Notes: generated from the sequence alone by a model not told the origin. A DNA stretch of 64,000 bases from Pseudodonghicola sp048268305 (GCF_048268305.1 NZ_JBLWVT010000003.1:186001-250000), one strand, 5' to 3'. Counted from the first letter of the stretch, positions 49,236-58,205 are shown. Program-made: numbers and translations.

Positions 49236-50741
49236 ATGAATATCGCGAACTGGCTCTACCAGACTGCCTTGTCATGGCCGAACCGTCCCGCGCTCTACGA
49301 GGGCGAAACCCTGCGCCAGAGCTATCAGGAGCTGTTGCAGACGACCTGCGACCGCGCCGCCTGGCTGGCCCGGGAACACGGGATCGGCGCAGGCGACCGG
49401 GTGGCGATCTTCGCCAAGAATGCCCCGGAATACATCGAGGCGATGCATGCCTGTTGGTGGCTGGGGGCGGCGGTGGTGCCGGTCAACTGCAAGCTCCACC
49501 CGCGCGAGGCGGAATGGATCGTCGGCAATTCCGCGGCAACGCTGGTGCTGACCGAAACCGGCAGGGTCTTCGCCGACAAGCCGGATATCCGCGAGACGGC
49601 GCTGGCCGCGCCGGTGCCGACCGGGGCGAAGATCGCGCCGCCGGCGCTGGCCGGGGATCACGATCTGGCCTGGCTCTTCTATACCTCGGGGACCACCGGC
49701 ACGCCGAAGGGCGTGATGCTGAGCCACGACAACCTGCGGCACATGACGCTGTGCTATGCGCTCGACGTCGATGCGGCACGGGCCGAGGATCACATGCTCT
49801 ATGCCGCGCCGATGTCGCATGGGGCCGGGCTTTACATGTTCGCGCAGATCCGCGCCGGCGGGGCGCATCTGGTGCCCGCCTCGCACGGGTTCGACAGTGA
49901 CGAGATCATCGCCCTGGCGCAGTCGCGCGGCAATCTGGTGTTCTTCGCCGCCCCCACCATGGTCAAACGGCTGATCGCCGCCTCCAAGGCGCGGGGGTTC
50001 GACGGGACCGGCATTCGCACGATCATCTATGGCGGCGGTCCGATGTACGCCAATGACATCGACGAGGCGCTGGCCTGCTATGGGCCGCGGTTCGTGCAGA
50101 TCTATGGCCAGGGCGAAACGCCGATGACGATCTCGGTGCTGCCGCGCGATCTGGTCGCCGATCAGACCCACCCGCGCTGGCGCGCCCGCCGCGCCTCGGT
50201 CGGGATCGCGCAGGGGGCGGTGACGCTGGCGGTGCTGGGGGCGGACGGCACCCCGCTGCCGCCGGGGGTCACGGGCGAGATCTGCGTGCAGGGCCCGACC
50301 GTGATGGCAGGCTATTGGAACAATCCCGAGGCCAGCGTGCAGACGCTTAAGGGGGGCTGGCTCCACACCGGTGATCTCGGCCATCTCGACGAGGACGGGT
50401 TTCTCTATCTCACCGACCGCTCGAAGGACGTGATCATCTCGGGCGGCACCAATATCTATCCGCGCGAGGTCGAAGAGGCCTTGCTGCGCCATCCGGCCGT
50501 CTTCGAGATCGCGGTGATCGGCGAGCCGGAGCCCGATTGGGGCGAACAGGTGGTGGCCTATGTCGTGCTGGAGCCGGGCCATGACGTCAGCCTGCCCGAG
50601 CTTGACAGCTGGTGTCGCCAGCAGATCGCCGCGTTCAAGCGCCCGAAGCGCTATGAGTTCGTCGAGGAGCTGCCGAAGAACAGCTACGGCAAGATCCTGA
50701 AAACCGATCTCAGAACCCGAAAAGCAAACGCGCCGGTCTGA
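49236..50741 (+). CDS. AMP-dependent acyl-CoA synthetase/ligase
   Basis: A 501-residue adenylate-forming enzyme with the P-loop YTSGTTGTPKGVMLS, IYGQGETPMTIS (A5 region), the LHTGDLGHLDEDGFLYLTDR hinge, and the C-terminal Lys in PKNSYGKILKTDLR. It activates a carboxylic acid via the acyl-AMP to the CoA ester. The acid is unknown; sitting between the thiolase and TRAP genes, it probably activates the solute imported by the latter. Confidence 0.92.
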   Translation: MNIANWLYQTALSWPNRPALYEGETLRQSYQELLQTTCDRAAWLAREHGIGAGDRVAIFAKNAPEYIEAMHACWWLGAAVVPVNCKLHPREAEWIVGNSAATLVLTETGRVFADKPDIRETALAAPVPTGAKIAPPALAGDHDLAWLFYTSGTTGTPKGVMLSHDNLRHMTLCYALDVDAARAEDHMLYAAPMSHGAGLYMFAQIRAGGAHLVPASHGFDSDEIIALAQSRGNLVFFAAPTMVKRLIAASKARGFDGTGIRTIIYGGGPMYANDIDEALACYGPRFVQIYGQGETPMTISVLPRDLVADQTHPRWRARRASVGIAQGAVTLAVLGADGTPLPPGVTGEICVQGPTVMAGYWNNPEASVQTLKGGWLHTGDLGHLDEDGFLYLTDRSKDVIISGGTNIYPREVEEALLRHPAVFEIAVIGEPEPDWGEQVVAYVVLEPGHDVSLPELDSWCRQQIAAFKRPKRYEFVEELPKNSYGKILKTDLRTRKANAPV

Positions 50742-50796
50742 TCCCGGCACCCCTGTCCGGGCGGGAGGAGCCCGGTATCCACGGAGGAGAAAACCT

Positions 50797-51882
50797 ATGA
50801 AAAGACGTGACTTTCTGAAATCCACCGGGGCCATCGCCGGGGCCGGTCTGGTCTCGGGCCTGCCGAGTTTCGCCCAGGCCGCCACCGCGCTGAAGTTCGA
50901 CAGCTATGTCAGCGAGACGGCCGGCCCCTCCTGGATCGACCGCTGGTTCCTTGATGAGCTGACCAAGCGCAGCAATGGCGAGATCGCGGTGAAATACTAT
51001 TGGGCTGGCAGCCTGAACAAGGTGGGCGAACATCTGGGCGCGGTGCGCGACGGCACCAGCGAGATCACCCTGATCGCGCCGGGCTATTATCAGGCGGAAC
51101 TGCCGGTGACGCGCGGGTTGGAATGGTATTTCCGCATGGAGCGCGCCGACGAGCTGCAGCTTGTCTGCCGCGACGTCTATGCGAATTTCGCGCCGCTGCG
51201 TCAGGAGTGGGAAGACCGCCACCGCACCAAGGTGCTCTATTGGACCAACTGGAACTATGCGCCGCTGGTGATGCGCGAACCGATCACCTCGCTCGCCGAC
51301 ATCAAGGGCAAGAAGATCCGCGGCTATGGCGTCGCCACCGACGTGATCGAAAGCCTGGGCGGCATCGCCGTGCCGATGGCCGCGGGCGAGGTCTATCAGG
51401 CGCTCGAACGCGGCGTGCTCGATGGGGTCTATGGTTTCGATTTCGTCACCGCCGTGGCCTATAAGCTGCATGAGATCGCGCCGAATTTCTACGACATCGG
51501 CGACGGGCCGCATGCGCCGGCCGTCACCGTGATGAACCGCCGCGTCTGGGAAAGGCTGCCGGCCGAGCAACAGCAGATCTGCACCGATCTGGCGGACGAG
51601 CTCTATGGTGGCAAGTTCACCGAGATCTACAGCCAGGTGCTGACCGATTACGTGAAAAAGGCGCTGGCCGAAGGCGCGATCCTGTCCTCGCTGACCGCCG
51701 AGCAGAAGGCCGAGGCCAAGGCCATCGTGCAGCCGGCGCAGGTCAACAAGTGGATCGAGACGGTGGCAAAACCCAACGGTATCGACGGCGTCGCCATGCA
51801 GCAGGTTGTCGAGGAGGCGATCGCGCGCCATGCGGGCACCGGGACGTTGAAGCGCCCGGTCGAAATCGCGGCGGGTCTCTGA
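50797..51882 (+). CDS. TRAP transporter substrate-binding protein, DctP type
   Basis: A 361-residue periplasmic receptor with a twin-arginine signal (MKRRDFLKSTGAIAGAGL; cut after FAQA). The body shows WAGSLNKVGEHLGAVRDGTS, LADIKGKKIRGYG (with the Arg that usually clamps a carboxylate) and PMAAGEVYQALERGVLDGVY. The ligand is probably an organic acid. AGGAGA precedes the ATG. It lies 4 bases before the DctQ gene. Confidence 0.93.
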   Translation: MKRRDFLKSTGAIAGAGLVSGLPSFAQAATALKFDSYVSETAGPSWIDRWFLDELTKRSNGEIAVKYYWAGSLNKVGEHLGAVRDGTSEITLIAPGYYQAELPVTRGLEWYFRMERADELQLVCRDVYANFAPLRQEWEDRHRTKVLYWTNWNYAPLVMREPITSLADIKGKKIRGYGVATDVIESLGGIAVPMAAGEVYQALERGVLDGVYGFDFVTAVAYKLHEIAPNFYDIGDGPHAPAVTVMNRRVWERLPAEQQQICTDLADELYGGKFTEIYSQVLTDYVKKALAEGAILSSLTAEQKAEAKAIVQPAQVNKWIETVAKPNGIDGVAMQQVVEEAIARHAGTGTLKRPVEIAAGL

Positions 51883-51886
51883 TCCG

Positions 51887-52414
51887 ATGCTGGCGCGACT
51901 GAACCGCCTGCTCGACGGGATCGCCCGGATCACATCATGGCTGGCGCTGGGGTTCCTCGCCTTCATGATGGTGGCCATCACGGTGGATGTGGTGGCCCGC
52001 GCCCTCTTTGGACGGGCGGTGCCCGGCCTGTTCGAGATGACCGAGATGTCCATGGTGATGGTCGTCTTCATGGGGCTTGGCGCGACGCTGATCGACGACG
52101 GACATATCCGGGTGACGATGATGACCGATGCGCTGCCGGGGCCGTTTTCGCGTGGCTGTACCGCGCTGGCCTGGGGCTTTGCGGCGCTCACCTTCCTGCT
52201 GCTGGCCTGGCCGGCGACGCAGGAGGCGGTCTATTCCTTCTCGATCCGGGAATTCCGCTGGGGCTATTTCCAGGTGCCGATCTGGTGGGCCAAGATCGCG
52301 GTCGCCGCGGGGCTGTGGTTCGCCGCGCTTCAGGCCGCCGTCCATGCCCTGCGCATCGCGCTGAAACAGGTGGCCCTGCCACATCCCGACGAGAGCCGCA
52401 GCCTCTCTCTCTGA
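51887..52414 (+). CDS. TRAP transporter small permease, DctQ type
   Basis: A 175-residue protein with four hydrophobic helices: WLALGFLAFMMVAITVDVVA, MTEMSMVMVVFMGLGATLID, CTALAWGFAALTFLLLAWPA and IWWAKIAVAAGLWFAALQAA. FEMTEM and FGRAVPG belong to the family motif. It associates with DctM and DctP for sodium-driven uptake. Confidence 0.92.
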   Translation: MLARLNRLLDGIARITSWLALGFLAFMMVAITVDVVARALFGRAVPGLFEMTEMSMVMVVFMGLGATLIDDGHIRVTMMTDALPGPFSRGCTALAWGFAALTFLLLAWPATQEAVYSFSIREFRWGYFQVPIWWAKIAVAAGLWFAALQAAVHALRIALKQVALPHPDESRSLSL

Positions 52415-52422
52415 TCCCGACC

Positions 52423-52482
52423 GGGGCAGGCGGGGCCTGCCCCACTCCGGTGCCGCACCCCCGCCCGCGCGGGGGCCTGCGG
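52423..52482 (+). other. Two strong hairpins between the dctQ and dctM type genes
   Basis: The 95-base gap carries a perfect 8-bp stem GGGGCAGG/CCTGCCCC (52423-52443), then a 7-bp GC stem CCCCCGC/GCGGGGG flanked by CCGCA/TGCGG (52453-52482). Neither is followed by a T run. They may set relative levels of the permease subunits by protecting or attenuating the message. Confidence 0.5.
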
Positions 52483-52509
52483 TCCCGGTGCAACAACAGG
52501 ACATCGAAA

Positions 52510-53826
52510 ATGGATGTGACCCTCATCACCCTGCTCGCCGTCGGGCTGATCTTCCTTCTGATGGCGCTCGGCACGCCGGTTTTCGCGGCCCTCGCGCTGT
52601 CCGGTGCCTTCGGCATCGTCATGGTCGAAAACCTGGGCTTCCTGATCGCCCGGCTGAAATCCTTTTCCTTCGCCCATACCGCCAATTACGCGCTGACGGT
52701 GATCCCGCTGTTCATCCTGATGGGGGCCTTCGCCCATCACGCGCAGGTCGGCAAGCGGCTGTTCCATGTGGCGAACAAATGGGTGGGGCACCTGCCGGGC
52801 GGGCTGGCGATGGCCAGCATCCTGACCTCGGCCGGCTTTGCGGCGACCTCGGGGTCTTCGGTGGCCACCGCCGCCACCGTCGGCGCCGTGGCCATTCCCG
52901 AGATGAAGGCAAAGGGCTATGACGCCCGCCTGGCCGCCGGTGCCGTGGCTGCCGGCGGCGTGCTGGGGGTGCTGATCCCGCCCTCGGTCCTGCTGATCTT
53001 CTACGCCGCGCTGACCGAGGTGTCGGCGGGCAAGATGCTGATCGCCGGCTTCGTGCCCGGCATCCTGACCACGATCGCCTTCATGATCGGCGTCGCCGTG
53101 ATCGGGCATCGGGTGCAGGACCGCGCCACCCGGGCGCCGCGCGCCTCCTGGGCCGAACGGGCGCGGGCGACCACCCAGGCCTGGCAGGTGCTGGTATTGT
53201 TCGTGATCGTTCTGGGCGGGATCTACCTGGGTCTCGTCACTCCGACCGAGGCCGGCGCCATCGGCGCGCTGGCCGCCCTGGTGATGCTGCTTTTCGCCAA
53301 ATCCGCCCGTGGCCGGCTGGGGGCGCTGCTGTCGGAGAGCTTCCGCTCGACCACCACCACCACGGTGATGATCCTCTTCACCATGATCGGGGCGGGGATC
53401 TTCAGCTTTTTCCTCACCCTGGTGCAGGTGCCGCAGATGATCGCCGGCGCGATCACCGAAAGCGGTATCCCGCCGCATCTGATCGTTGCGGTGCTGCTGT
53501 TGCTCTATATCCCGCTCGGCATGTTTCTCGATGCCTTCTCGATGATGGTCATCACCCTGCCGATCGTCTTCCCGACGGTCTCGGGCCTGGGGTTCGATCC
53601 GATCTGGTTCGGCATCCTCTGCGTGAAGATGTGCGAGATCGGGCTGATCACGCCGCCGGTGGGGCTGAATTGCTTTGTCATCGCCGGCATCGACCGCGAC
53701 ACGCCGCTGCCGGATGTGTTTCGCGGCGCGCTGTGGTTCGTGGCGATGGAACTGATCACCGTCGTGGTGCTGTTCTGCTTCCCGCAGATCATCACCTGGC
53801 TGCCCGACACGATGATGGCCCGCTGA
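52510..53826 (+). CDS. TRAP transporter large permease, DctM type
   Basis: A 438-residue permease with about 12 membrane segments. It shows the family sequence ALTVIPLFILMGAFAHHA, GFAATSGSSVATAATVGAVA, GVLGVLIPPSVLLIFYAALT, VTPTEAGAIGALAALVMLL and GLITPPVGLNCFVIAGI. It forms the transport channel. The start is the ATG at 52510; the frame is open far upstream into dctQ, but that part is not native. Confidence 0.94.
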   Translation: MDVTLITLLAVGLIFLLMALGTPVFAALALSGAFGIVMVENLGFLIARLKSFSFAHTANYALTVIPLFILMGAFAHHAQVGKRLFHVANKWVGHLPGGLAMASILTSAGFAATSGSSVATAATVGAVAIPEMKAKGYDARLAAGAVAAGGVLGVLIPPSVLLIFYAALTEVSAGKMLIAGFVPGILTTIAFMIGVAVIGHRVQDRATRAPRASWAERARATTQAWQVLVLFVIVLGGIYLGLVTPTEAGAIGALAALVMLLFAKSARGRLGALLSESFRSTTTTTVMILFTMIGAGIFSFFLTLVQVPQMIAGAITESGIPPHLIVAVLLLLYIPLGMFLDAFSMMVITLPIVFPTVSGLGFDPIWFGILCVKMCEIGLITPPVGLNCFVIAGIDRDTPLPDVFRGALWFVAMELITVVVLFCFPQIITWLPDTMMAR

Positions 53827-53850
53827 TCGGGCGCGACTGGGAGGACCAAG

Positions 53851-54633
53851 ATGACAGATCGTACAGACTATGGCACCGCCTTCATCACCGGGGCCGGTTC
53901 GGGGATCGGGCGCGCCAGTGCCCTGCGGCTGGCAGCCGAGGGCGCCGCGGTGGCGGTGAGCGATCTGCGGCGCGAGGCGGCCGAAACCGTGGCGGCCGAG
54001 ATCCGCGCGGGCGGCGGCCGGGCGGTGGCCGTTGCACTCGATGTCGCTCAGGCCGAGGCCATTGCCGGCGCGGTGGCCGAGGCCGAGGCGCAGCTTGGCC
54101 CGATCGACATTCTGGTGAACAGCGCCGGGTTGATCCTGGTCGAGCCGCTGCTCGACTTCTCCGCCGCCACCTGGGCCAAGGTCATGGCAGTGAATGTCAC
54201 CGGCACCTTTTTGGTAAGCCAGCAGATCGCCCGCGGCATGGCGGCGCGGGGCTATGGCCGGATCATCAACATCTCGTCGGTTTCGGGGCTGCGCGCCGGG
54301 GTCGGCCGCGCCGCCTATGGCACGTCGAAGGCCGCGATCCTCGGGCTCACGCGGCAGTTCGCGCTGGAACTCGGCGCCCGGGGGATCACCACCAACGCCA
54401 TCGCGCCGGGGGTGATCGAAACGCCGATGACGCTCAACGCCTATAGCGAGGAAACCTGGGACCGGGTGCTTGCGATGATCCCGGCCCGCCGTCGCGGTGC
54501 GCCGGAGGATATCGCCGAAGCGGTCGCCTATCTCGCCAGTCCCGCCGCCTCCTATGTCAATGGGGAGGTGCTGACGGTCGACGGCGGCTATATGGCCTCG
54601 GGGATGACCCAGACCGGCCAGTTGCAGGCTTAG
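53851..54633 (+). CDS. SDR family oxidoreductase
   Basis: A 260-residue classical short-chain dehydrogenase. It has TGAGSGIGRASALRLAAEG for the cofactor, NSAG in ILVNSAGLILVEPL, catalytic Ser in ISSVSGLR and Tyr/Lys in AAYGTSKAAILGLT (about 156 and 160). VDGGYMASGM near the C-terminus is typical of FabG-like members. It is probably a 3-hydroxyacyl or ketone oxidoreductase in the pathway fed by the TRAP system and thiolase. It is the last gene of that operon. Confidence 0.92.
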   Translation: MTDRTDYGTAFITGAGSGIGRASALRLAAEGAAVAVSDLRREAAETVAAEIRAGGGRAVAVALDVAQAEAIAGAVAEAEAQLGPIDILVNSAGLILVEPLLDFSAATWAKVMAVNVTGTFLVSQQIARGMAARGYGRIINISSVSGLRAGVGRAAYGTSKAAILGLTRQFALELGARGITTNAIAPGVIETPMTLNAYSEETWDRVLAMIPARRRGAPEDIAEAVAYLASPAASYVNGEVLTVDGGYMASGMTQTGQLQA

Positions 54634-54658
54634 CCGGCGGCGACGATATCGCCACCGG
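54634..54658. terminator. Hairpin after the SDR gene
   Basis: Right after the stop codon comes CCGG-C-GGCGA, a 5-base loop, then TCGCC-A-CCGG: a strong 9-bp stem with one internal mismatch. No T run follows, so termination is likely but unproven. Confidence 0.5.
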
Positions 54659-54733
54659 CGGCCTGTCGCGTGCTGCTGGCGCTCGGCTCAGAGGTTTCCG
54701 ATGCCGGGCGGGCAGGGGCGGGGCATCGTCTCG

Positions 54734-56266
54734 TTACAGTGAAACCGCTTCGGGCTGCGCGGTTATGACAGCCCGAAGCAGCGCCTCTTCCGCGGTATAG
54801 TCGGGCTCGGTGATCGCACCGAAAGCGGCGGCCGCCTTCCGCGTCCGGTCCTCGGCGTCGGGCAGCGCGCCCGCCCCGTCGAGCCGGAAGGAGACCGGCG
54901 ACAACGGCCCGAACAGAAGCGCCCGCTCAAGCCCTGGCCGTTGTTCCAACCGCGGCTCCACCCCGGCGCGGCGCGCGAAACCGAGCGCCACCATGTTCAT
55001 CGGCCGGGCCGGCGGTCCCTGCCGGGCGAGCCGCGCCTCGGCCAGTCCTGCCGCCATCTCTGCCGCGGAGGGCATCGCGCCGGGTGTTGCCCAGCAACCG
55101 GCGACATAGCGCGCCTGAAGCTCCAGCACCGGCAGATAGGGGCCGACGAGATCATAGAGACCGACGAAGGCCAGCCCGTCGAGGTCGGGATGGAAGCTGT
55201 CGGCGAAAAGGGTCATGCCCTGGGCGTCGAGGTCGATCGCATCGGCGATCTCGGGCGCGAGCCAGGGCAGCGACAGCTTGAACCCGGTGCCGGACAGGAT
55301 GCCGTCGAAGCGGCCCTTGCTGCCGTCGCAGAAGCGGACTTCGCTGCCGATGATCGACTCGATCCACGGCTTCACCGTGATGCGCCCTTCGGCGACGGCG
55401 GGCAGGAAGCCCTGGCATTGGGTCACTCCGGCGGCAAAGACATCCGGGTCGGGGGCGAAGGCGCCATATTGGTCGGGCGCCCCCGCGGCCTTGAGGACCT
55501 GGGCCTTCAAGCCGGCGGCGGCGGCGACGGGGGTCAGACGCTCGCCCGCAAGCGCGCCGGCCCGGTTGAACAGCACATGTTCGGTCGGCACCCCGGCGAT
55601 CAGCTTGGGGAGCACATAGCGCTGGCGGCGGTAGGCGATGGTCGCCTGGGTGCCCGACTGCGCAAGATGGGTCGCGATTTCGAGCGCGCTGACCGAGCAG
55701 CCGGCAATCAGGACCGAGGTGTCGCGATAGCGCTCTGCGCCGGGATACTGGCTGGTGTGAGCGATGCCGAACTTGCCCGAAAACGTCTCCATCCCCCTGA
55801 TCTGGGGAATGCAGCCTTCCAGGTGCCGGCCCGAGGCCACGACAACGCGATCGAATGCTTCCCTCTGGCTCTCGCCGCCGCGGGAGGAGTGAATCGTCCA
55901 GCCGCCCAGCGGTGACCGGCCAAGCTGTTCGACCCGGGTGCCGAACCGGATGTCGGGCCGCAGGCCGAACATCTCGCTATAGCGGCCCAGATAGGCATGC
56001 ATGGCCTCCCGGCTCGGATAGGTGGGCGTGCCGGCCGGGTGATCGAGATCCGAGAAGGCCGTCATCACCCGGCTGGTGTTGGTCACCATGCCTGGCCAGG
56101 TGGCGCTGAAAAGCCCGTTCGGGTTCCATTGGCCGCCAAGATCGCTGGACGCCTCGAAGAGGGTCGGGGTGAAGCCCAGCGCCTTGAGCCAGCGCGCGGT
56201 GACAAGGCCGGCAGGCCCCGCGCCGATGATCGCGACCGAGGGGCGGATGGGGGATATTTTGGTCAT
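54734..56266 (-). CDS. Flavin-containing monooxygenase
   Basis: A 510-residue class B flavoprotein monooxygenase. It has the FAD motif VAIIGAGPAGLVTARWLKAL (residues 12-31), an FMO-type region near EGCIPQIRGMETFSGKFGIA then HTSQYPG, and a second NADPH Rossmann motif (VLIAGCSVSALEIATHL). It oxygenates soft nucleophiles or carries out a Baeyer-Villiger reaction; the substrate is unknown. It is divergent from a PNPOx gene, sharing a promoter region that contains TGCTAA repeats. Confidence 0.9.
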   Translation of the reverse strand: MTKISPIRPSVAIIGAGPAGLVTARWLKALGFTPTLFEASSDLGGQWNPNGLFSATWPGMVTNTSRVMTAFSDLDHPAGTPTYPSREAMHAYLGRYSEMFGLRPDIRFGTRVEQLGRSPLGGWTIHSSRGGESQREAFDRVVVASGRHLEGCIPQIRGMETFSGKFGIAHTSQYPGAERYRDTSVLIAGCSVSALEIATHLAQSGTQATIAYRRQRYVLPKLIAGVPTEHVLFNRAGALAGERLTPVAAAAGLKAQVLKAAGAPDQYGAFAPDPDVFAAGVTQCQGFLPAVAEGRITVKPWIESIIGSEVRFCDGSKGRFDGILSGTGFKLSLPWLAPEIADAIDLDAQGMTLFADSFHPDLDGLAFVGLYDLVGPYLPVLELQARYVAGCWATPGAMPSAAEMAAGLAEARLARQGPPARPMNMVALGFARRAGVEPRLEQRPGLERALLFGPLSPVSFRLDGAGALPDAEDRTRKAAAAFGAITEPDYTAEEALLRAVITAQPEAVSL

Positions 56267-56321
56267 GAAAGCCTCCGATATATGACTGACGCCTTCCTGA
56301 GCCCTCGGCGGCGGAAGAGCT

Positions 56322-56338
56322 TGCTAAATGGCTGCTAA
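56322..56338. promoter_or_regulatory. TGCTAA-N5-TGCTAA direct repeat, site 1
   Basis: TGCTAA at 56322-56327 and again at 56333-56338, 11 bases apart, about one helical turn. It lies 55 bases upstream of the monooxygenase start and 62 bases upstream of the PNPOx start. The same repeat occurs upstream of the cytochrome c gene, so it may be an operator for the winged-helix regulator encoded between them. Confidence 0.6.
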
Positions 56339-56352
56339 CGGGGCGCGACTTT

Positions 56353-56369
56353 GTCTAAATTCCTGCTAA
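56353..56369. promoter_or_regulatory. GTCTAA-N5-TGCTAA direct repeat, site 2
   Basis: This is a weaker copy of the repeat (CTAA core in both halves), shifted exactly 31 bases from site 1, about three helical turns. It lies 31 bases from the PNPOx start codon. Confidence 0.5.
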
Positions 56370-56400
56370 GGAAGGGGGGTGAATCAGAGGGAAATCTCAC

Positions 56401-56865
56401 GTGGACGCTGCGCTTGTCCGGTTCCTGCAACGGCCCGTCATGATCATCGTCGGCACGCTTGACGCCGCATCGCGCCCCGAGATCGGCCGCGCGGTGGGGG
56501 CAAGCGTCGATCCGGAGGCCAGAGGCCTGGAGCTTGTGGTTTCGCGCTGGCAATGGCCGGCGACGATCGAGAATATCCGCACCTCTGGCCGGGCGGCAGC
56601 GACCTTTTCCCGCCCTTCCGATTACGAGACCTACCAGATCAAGGGCCGGGCGGAGCTGCGGCAGGCGACGGACACCGATCGGGAGGTCGCGCGCGCCTAT
56701 TGCCGCGACACGCTGGCCGCGCTGATGGAACTGGGGGTGGCCCCCGGCCTGGTCGAACATTGGCAGGCCGAACGCGATCTTGTCGTCGTGGCCTTGTCGC
56801 CGGAGTCGGTCTTCGTGCAGACGCCGGGGTCACGGGCCGGGCAGCGGCTGGGGGGGCTGTCATGA
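56401..56865 (+). CDS. Pyridoxamine 5'-phosphate oxidase-like (PNPOx) protein
   Basis: A 154-residue split-barrel protein: MDAALVRFLQRPVMIIVGTL, ASRPEIGRAVGASVDPEARG, RTSGRAAATFSRPSDYETYQ with IKGRAELRQ. The fold binds FMN, haem or F420 in relatives; the cofactor here is unknown. The GTG start is at 56401. It overlaps the next gene by ATGA, and that gene itself begins with a PNPOx domain, so the two probably interact. Confidence 0.8.
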   Translation: MDAALVRFLQRPVMIIVGTLDAASRPEIGRAVGASVDPEARGLELVVSRWQWPATIENIRTSGRAAATFSRPSDYETYQIKGRAELRQATDTDREVARAYCRDTLAALMELGVAPGLVEHWQAERDLVVVALSPESVFVQTPGSRAGQRLGGLS

Positions 56866-58205
56866 TCCGCCTGTCCGATCTGGATGCCTGTTTCGAGGGG
56901 GTGATCCCCTCGATCATCGCCACCAGCGGTGCGGATGGGGCGCCCAATATCTCCTATCTGTCGCATGTGGTCCGGGTCGACGACGATCACATCGCGCTGT
57001 CCAACCAGTTCTTCGGCAAGACCGCCGAGAATCTGCGTCGCAACCCTTGCGCCACGCTGCTGCTGGTGGACGGGCGGAGCGGGGCGCAGATCCGGGTCGA
57101 GGCGATTTTCGTGCGCTCCGAGGCGGCGGGGCCGCTGTTCGATCTGGTCGCGGCGCAACTGGCGGCAAGCTCGGCGCAGGTGGGTATGGAGAGCATGATG
57201 CGGCTGAAGGCGGTGGACGTGTTCCGCGTGCTGTCGCTTGGCGCTTCGCCGACCCTTGCCACAGCCGGCCCGGAAGTGGCGGGCAATGTGGAGCTGCCCC
57301 GGCTCGCCCAGGCTGTCGAAACCCTTGGTGCGGCGCCCGATGTCGGGCCGGCCTGCGAGGCGGCGCTTGATGCGGCCACCGGGCTGATCGGGGCGGATGC
57401 CGCCATGGTGCTGATGCGGGATCATCCGCGCGAGGCGCTGGTCGCGGTGCTGAGCCGTGGTTACGATCAGGGCGGCGCCGGCGCCGATGTGCCCTTTGGC
57501 GAGGGTGTCATCGGGCTGGCGGCCTCGATGAACCATGTGATCCGGGTTGGCGATCTTGGCAGGGTCCGGCGGCTGAATGCGGCGATCGAGGCCAGTTCCG
57601 GGCAGGAGGACCGCAGCCGCCGCATCCAGTTGCCCGGCCTCGCGGGGGCATTGAGCCAGATGGCGGTGCCGCTGCGCGCCGGTGACAGCCTTGTCGGCGT
57701 GCTGTTCGTCGAGGCGCGCCGCCGCCTTGCCTTCGGACCGCAGGAGGAAGCCGCCGCGGTCATCCTGGCCCGAATGCTGGCCACCTCGATGGGGATTGCC
57801 GAGGGCCGCCCGGCCGCGCCGGCGGCGGAGGCGGGGCAGACGAAGGTGCGACCGAACGGCGGCCGCCCCATTCGCGTCAGATGCTATGGCTATGACGACA
57901 GCGTCTTCATCGACGACGCCTATATCATCAAGGGCGTGGCCGGCCGCATCCTCGCCTTTCTGATCGGACGCTACCTGGCCGAAAACCGGGACGAATTCAC
58001 CAATCGCGAAATCCGGCTGGCGCCTGTCCTGCGCCTGCCGGGCTATCGCGACAATCTTGAAACGCGGTTGATCCTGTTGCGCCGGCGGCTTGAGGAAAAG
58101 GCTGCCCCGATCCGCCTGACCCCGGCCGGGCGCGGGCGCGTCCGGCTGGTCATCGACGGGCGGCCCGAGCTGATCGAGGATCAGCCGGGCTTGGGCCAGT
58201 CATGA
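56862..58205 (+). CDS. PNPOx-GAF-winged-helix fusion, putative redox-sensing regulator
   Basis: A 447-residue three-part protein. Residues 1-135 form a PNPOx-like split barrel (IIATSGADGAPNISYLSHVV, ENLRRNPCATLLLVDGR). About 150-310 is a GAF domain (AALDAATGLIGADAAMVLMR, FGEGVIGLAASMNHVIRVGD, MAVPLRAGDSLVGVLFVEAR). About 334-440 resembles an OmpR/PhoB winged helix (VFIDDAYIIKGVAGRILAFL, DEFTNREIRLAPVLRLPGY, NLETRLILLRRRLEE, PIRLTPAGRGRVRLVIDG). It has no receiver or kinase part. It overlaps the upstream PNPOx gene by ATGA. It is a likely regulator of the neighbouring monooxygenase and cytochrome genes. Confidence 0.8.
   Translation: MIRLSDLDACFEGVIPSIIATSGADGAPNISYLSHVVRVDDDHIALSNQFFGKTAENLRRNPCATLLLVDGRSGAQIRVEAIFVRSEAAGPLFDLVAAQLAASSAQVGMESMMRLKAVDVFRVLSLGASPTLATAGPEVAGNVELPRLAQAVETLGAAPDVGPACEAALDAATGLIGADAAMVLMRDHPREALVAVLSRGYDQGGAGADVPFGEGVIGLAASMNHVIRVGDLGRVRRLNAAIEASSGQEDRSRRIQLPGLAGALSQMAVPLRAGDSLVGVLFVEARRRLAFGPQEEAAAVILARMLATSMGIAEGRPAAPAAEAGQTKVRPNGGRPIRVRCYGYDDSVFIDDAYIIKGVAGRILAFLIGRYLAENRDEFTNREIRLAPVLRLPGYRDNLETRLILLRRRLEEKAAPIRLTPAGRGRVRLVIDGRPELIEDQPGLGQS

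Noticed and set aside
49272..52191. Two long minus-strand frames (537 and 493 codons) opposite the ligase and TRAP genes
   Set aside because: Mirror frames of GC-rich codons; no ribosome sites and no family features.
51937..52509. Upstream extension of the DctM-type frame through dctQ
   Set aside because: It is the +2 frame of dctQ; DctM family homology starts at the ATG at 52510.
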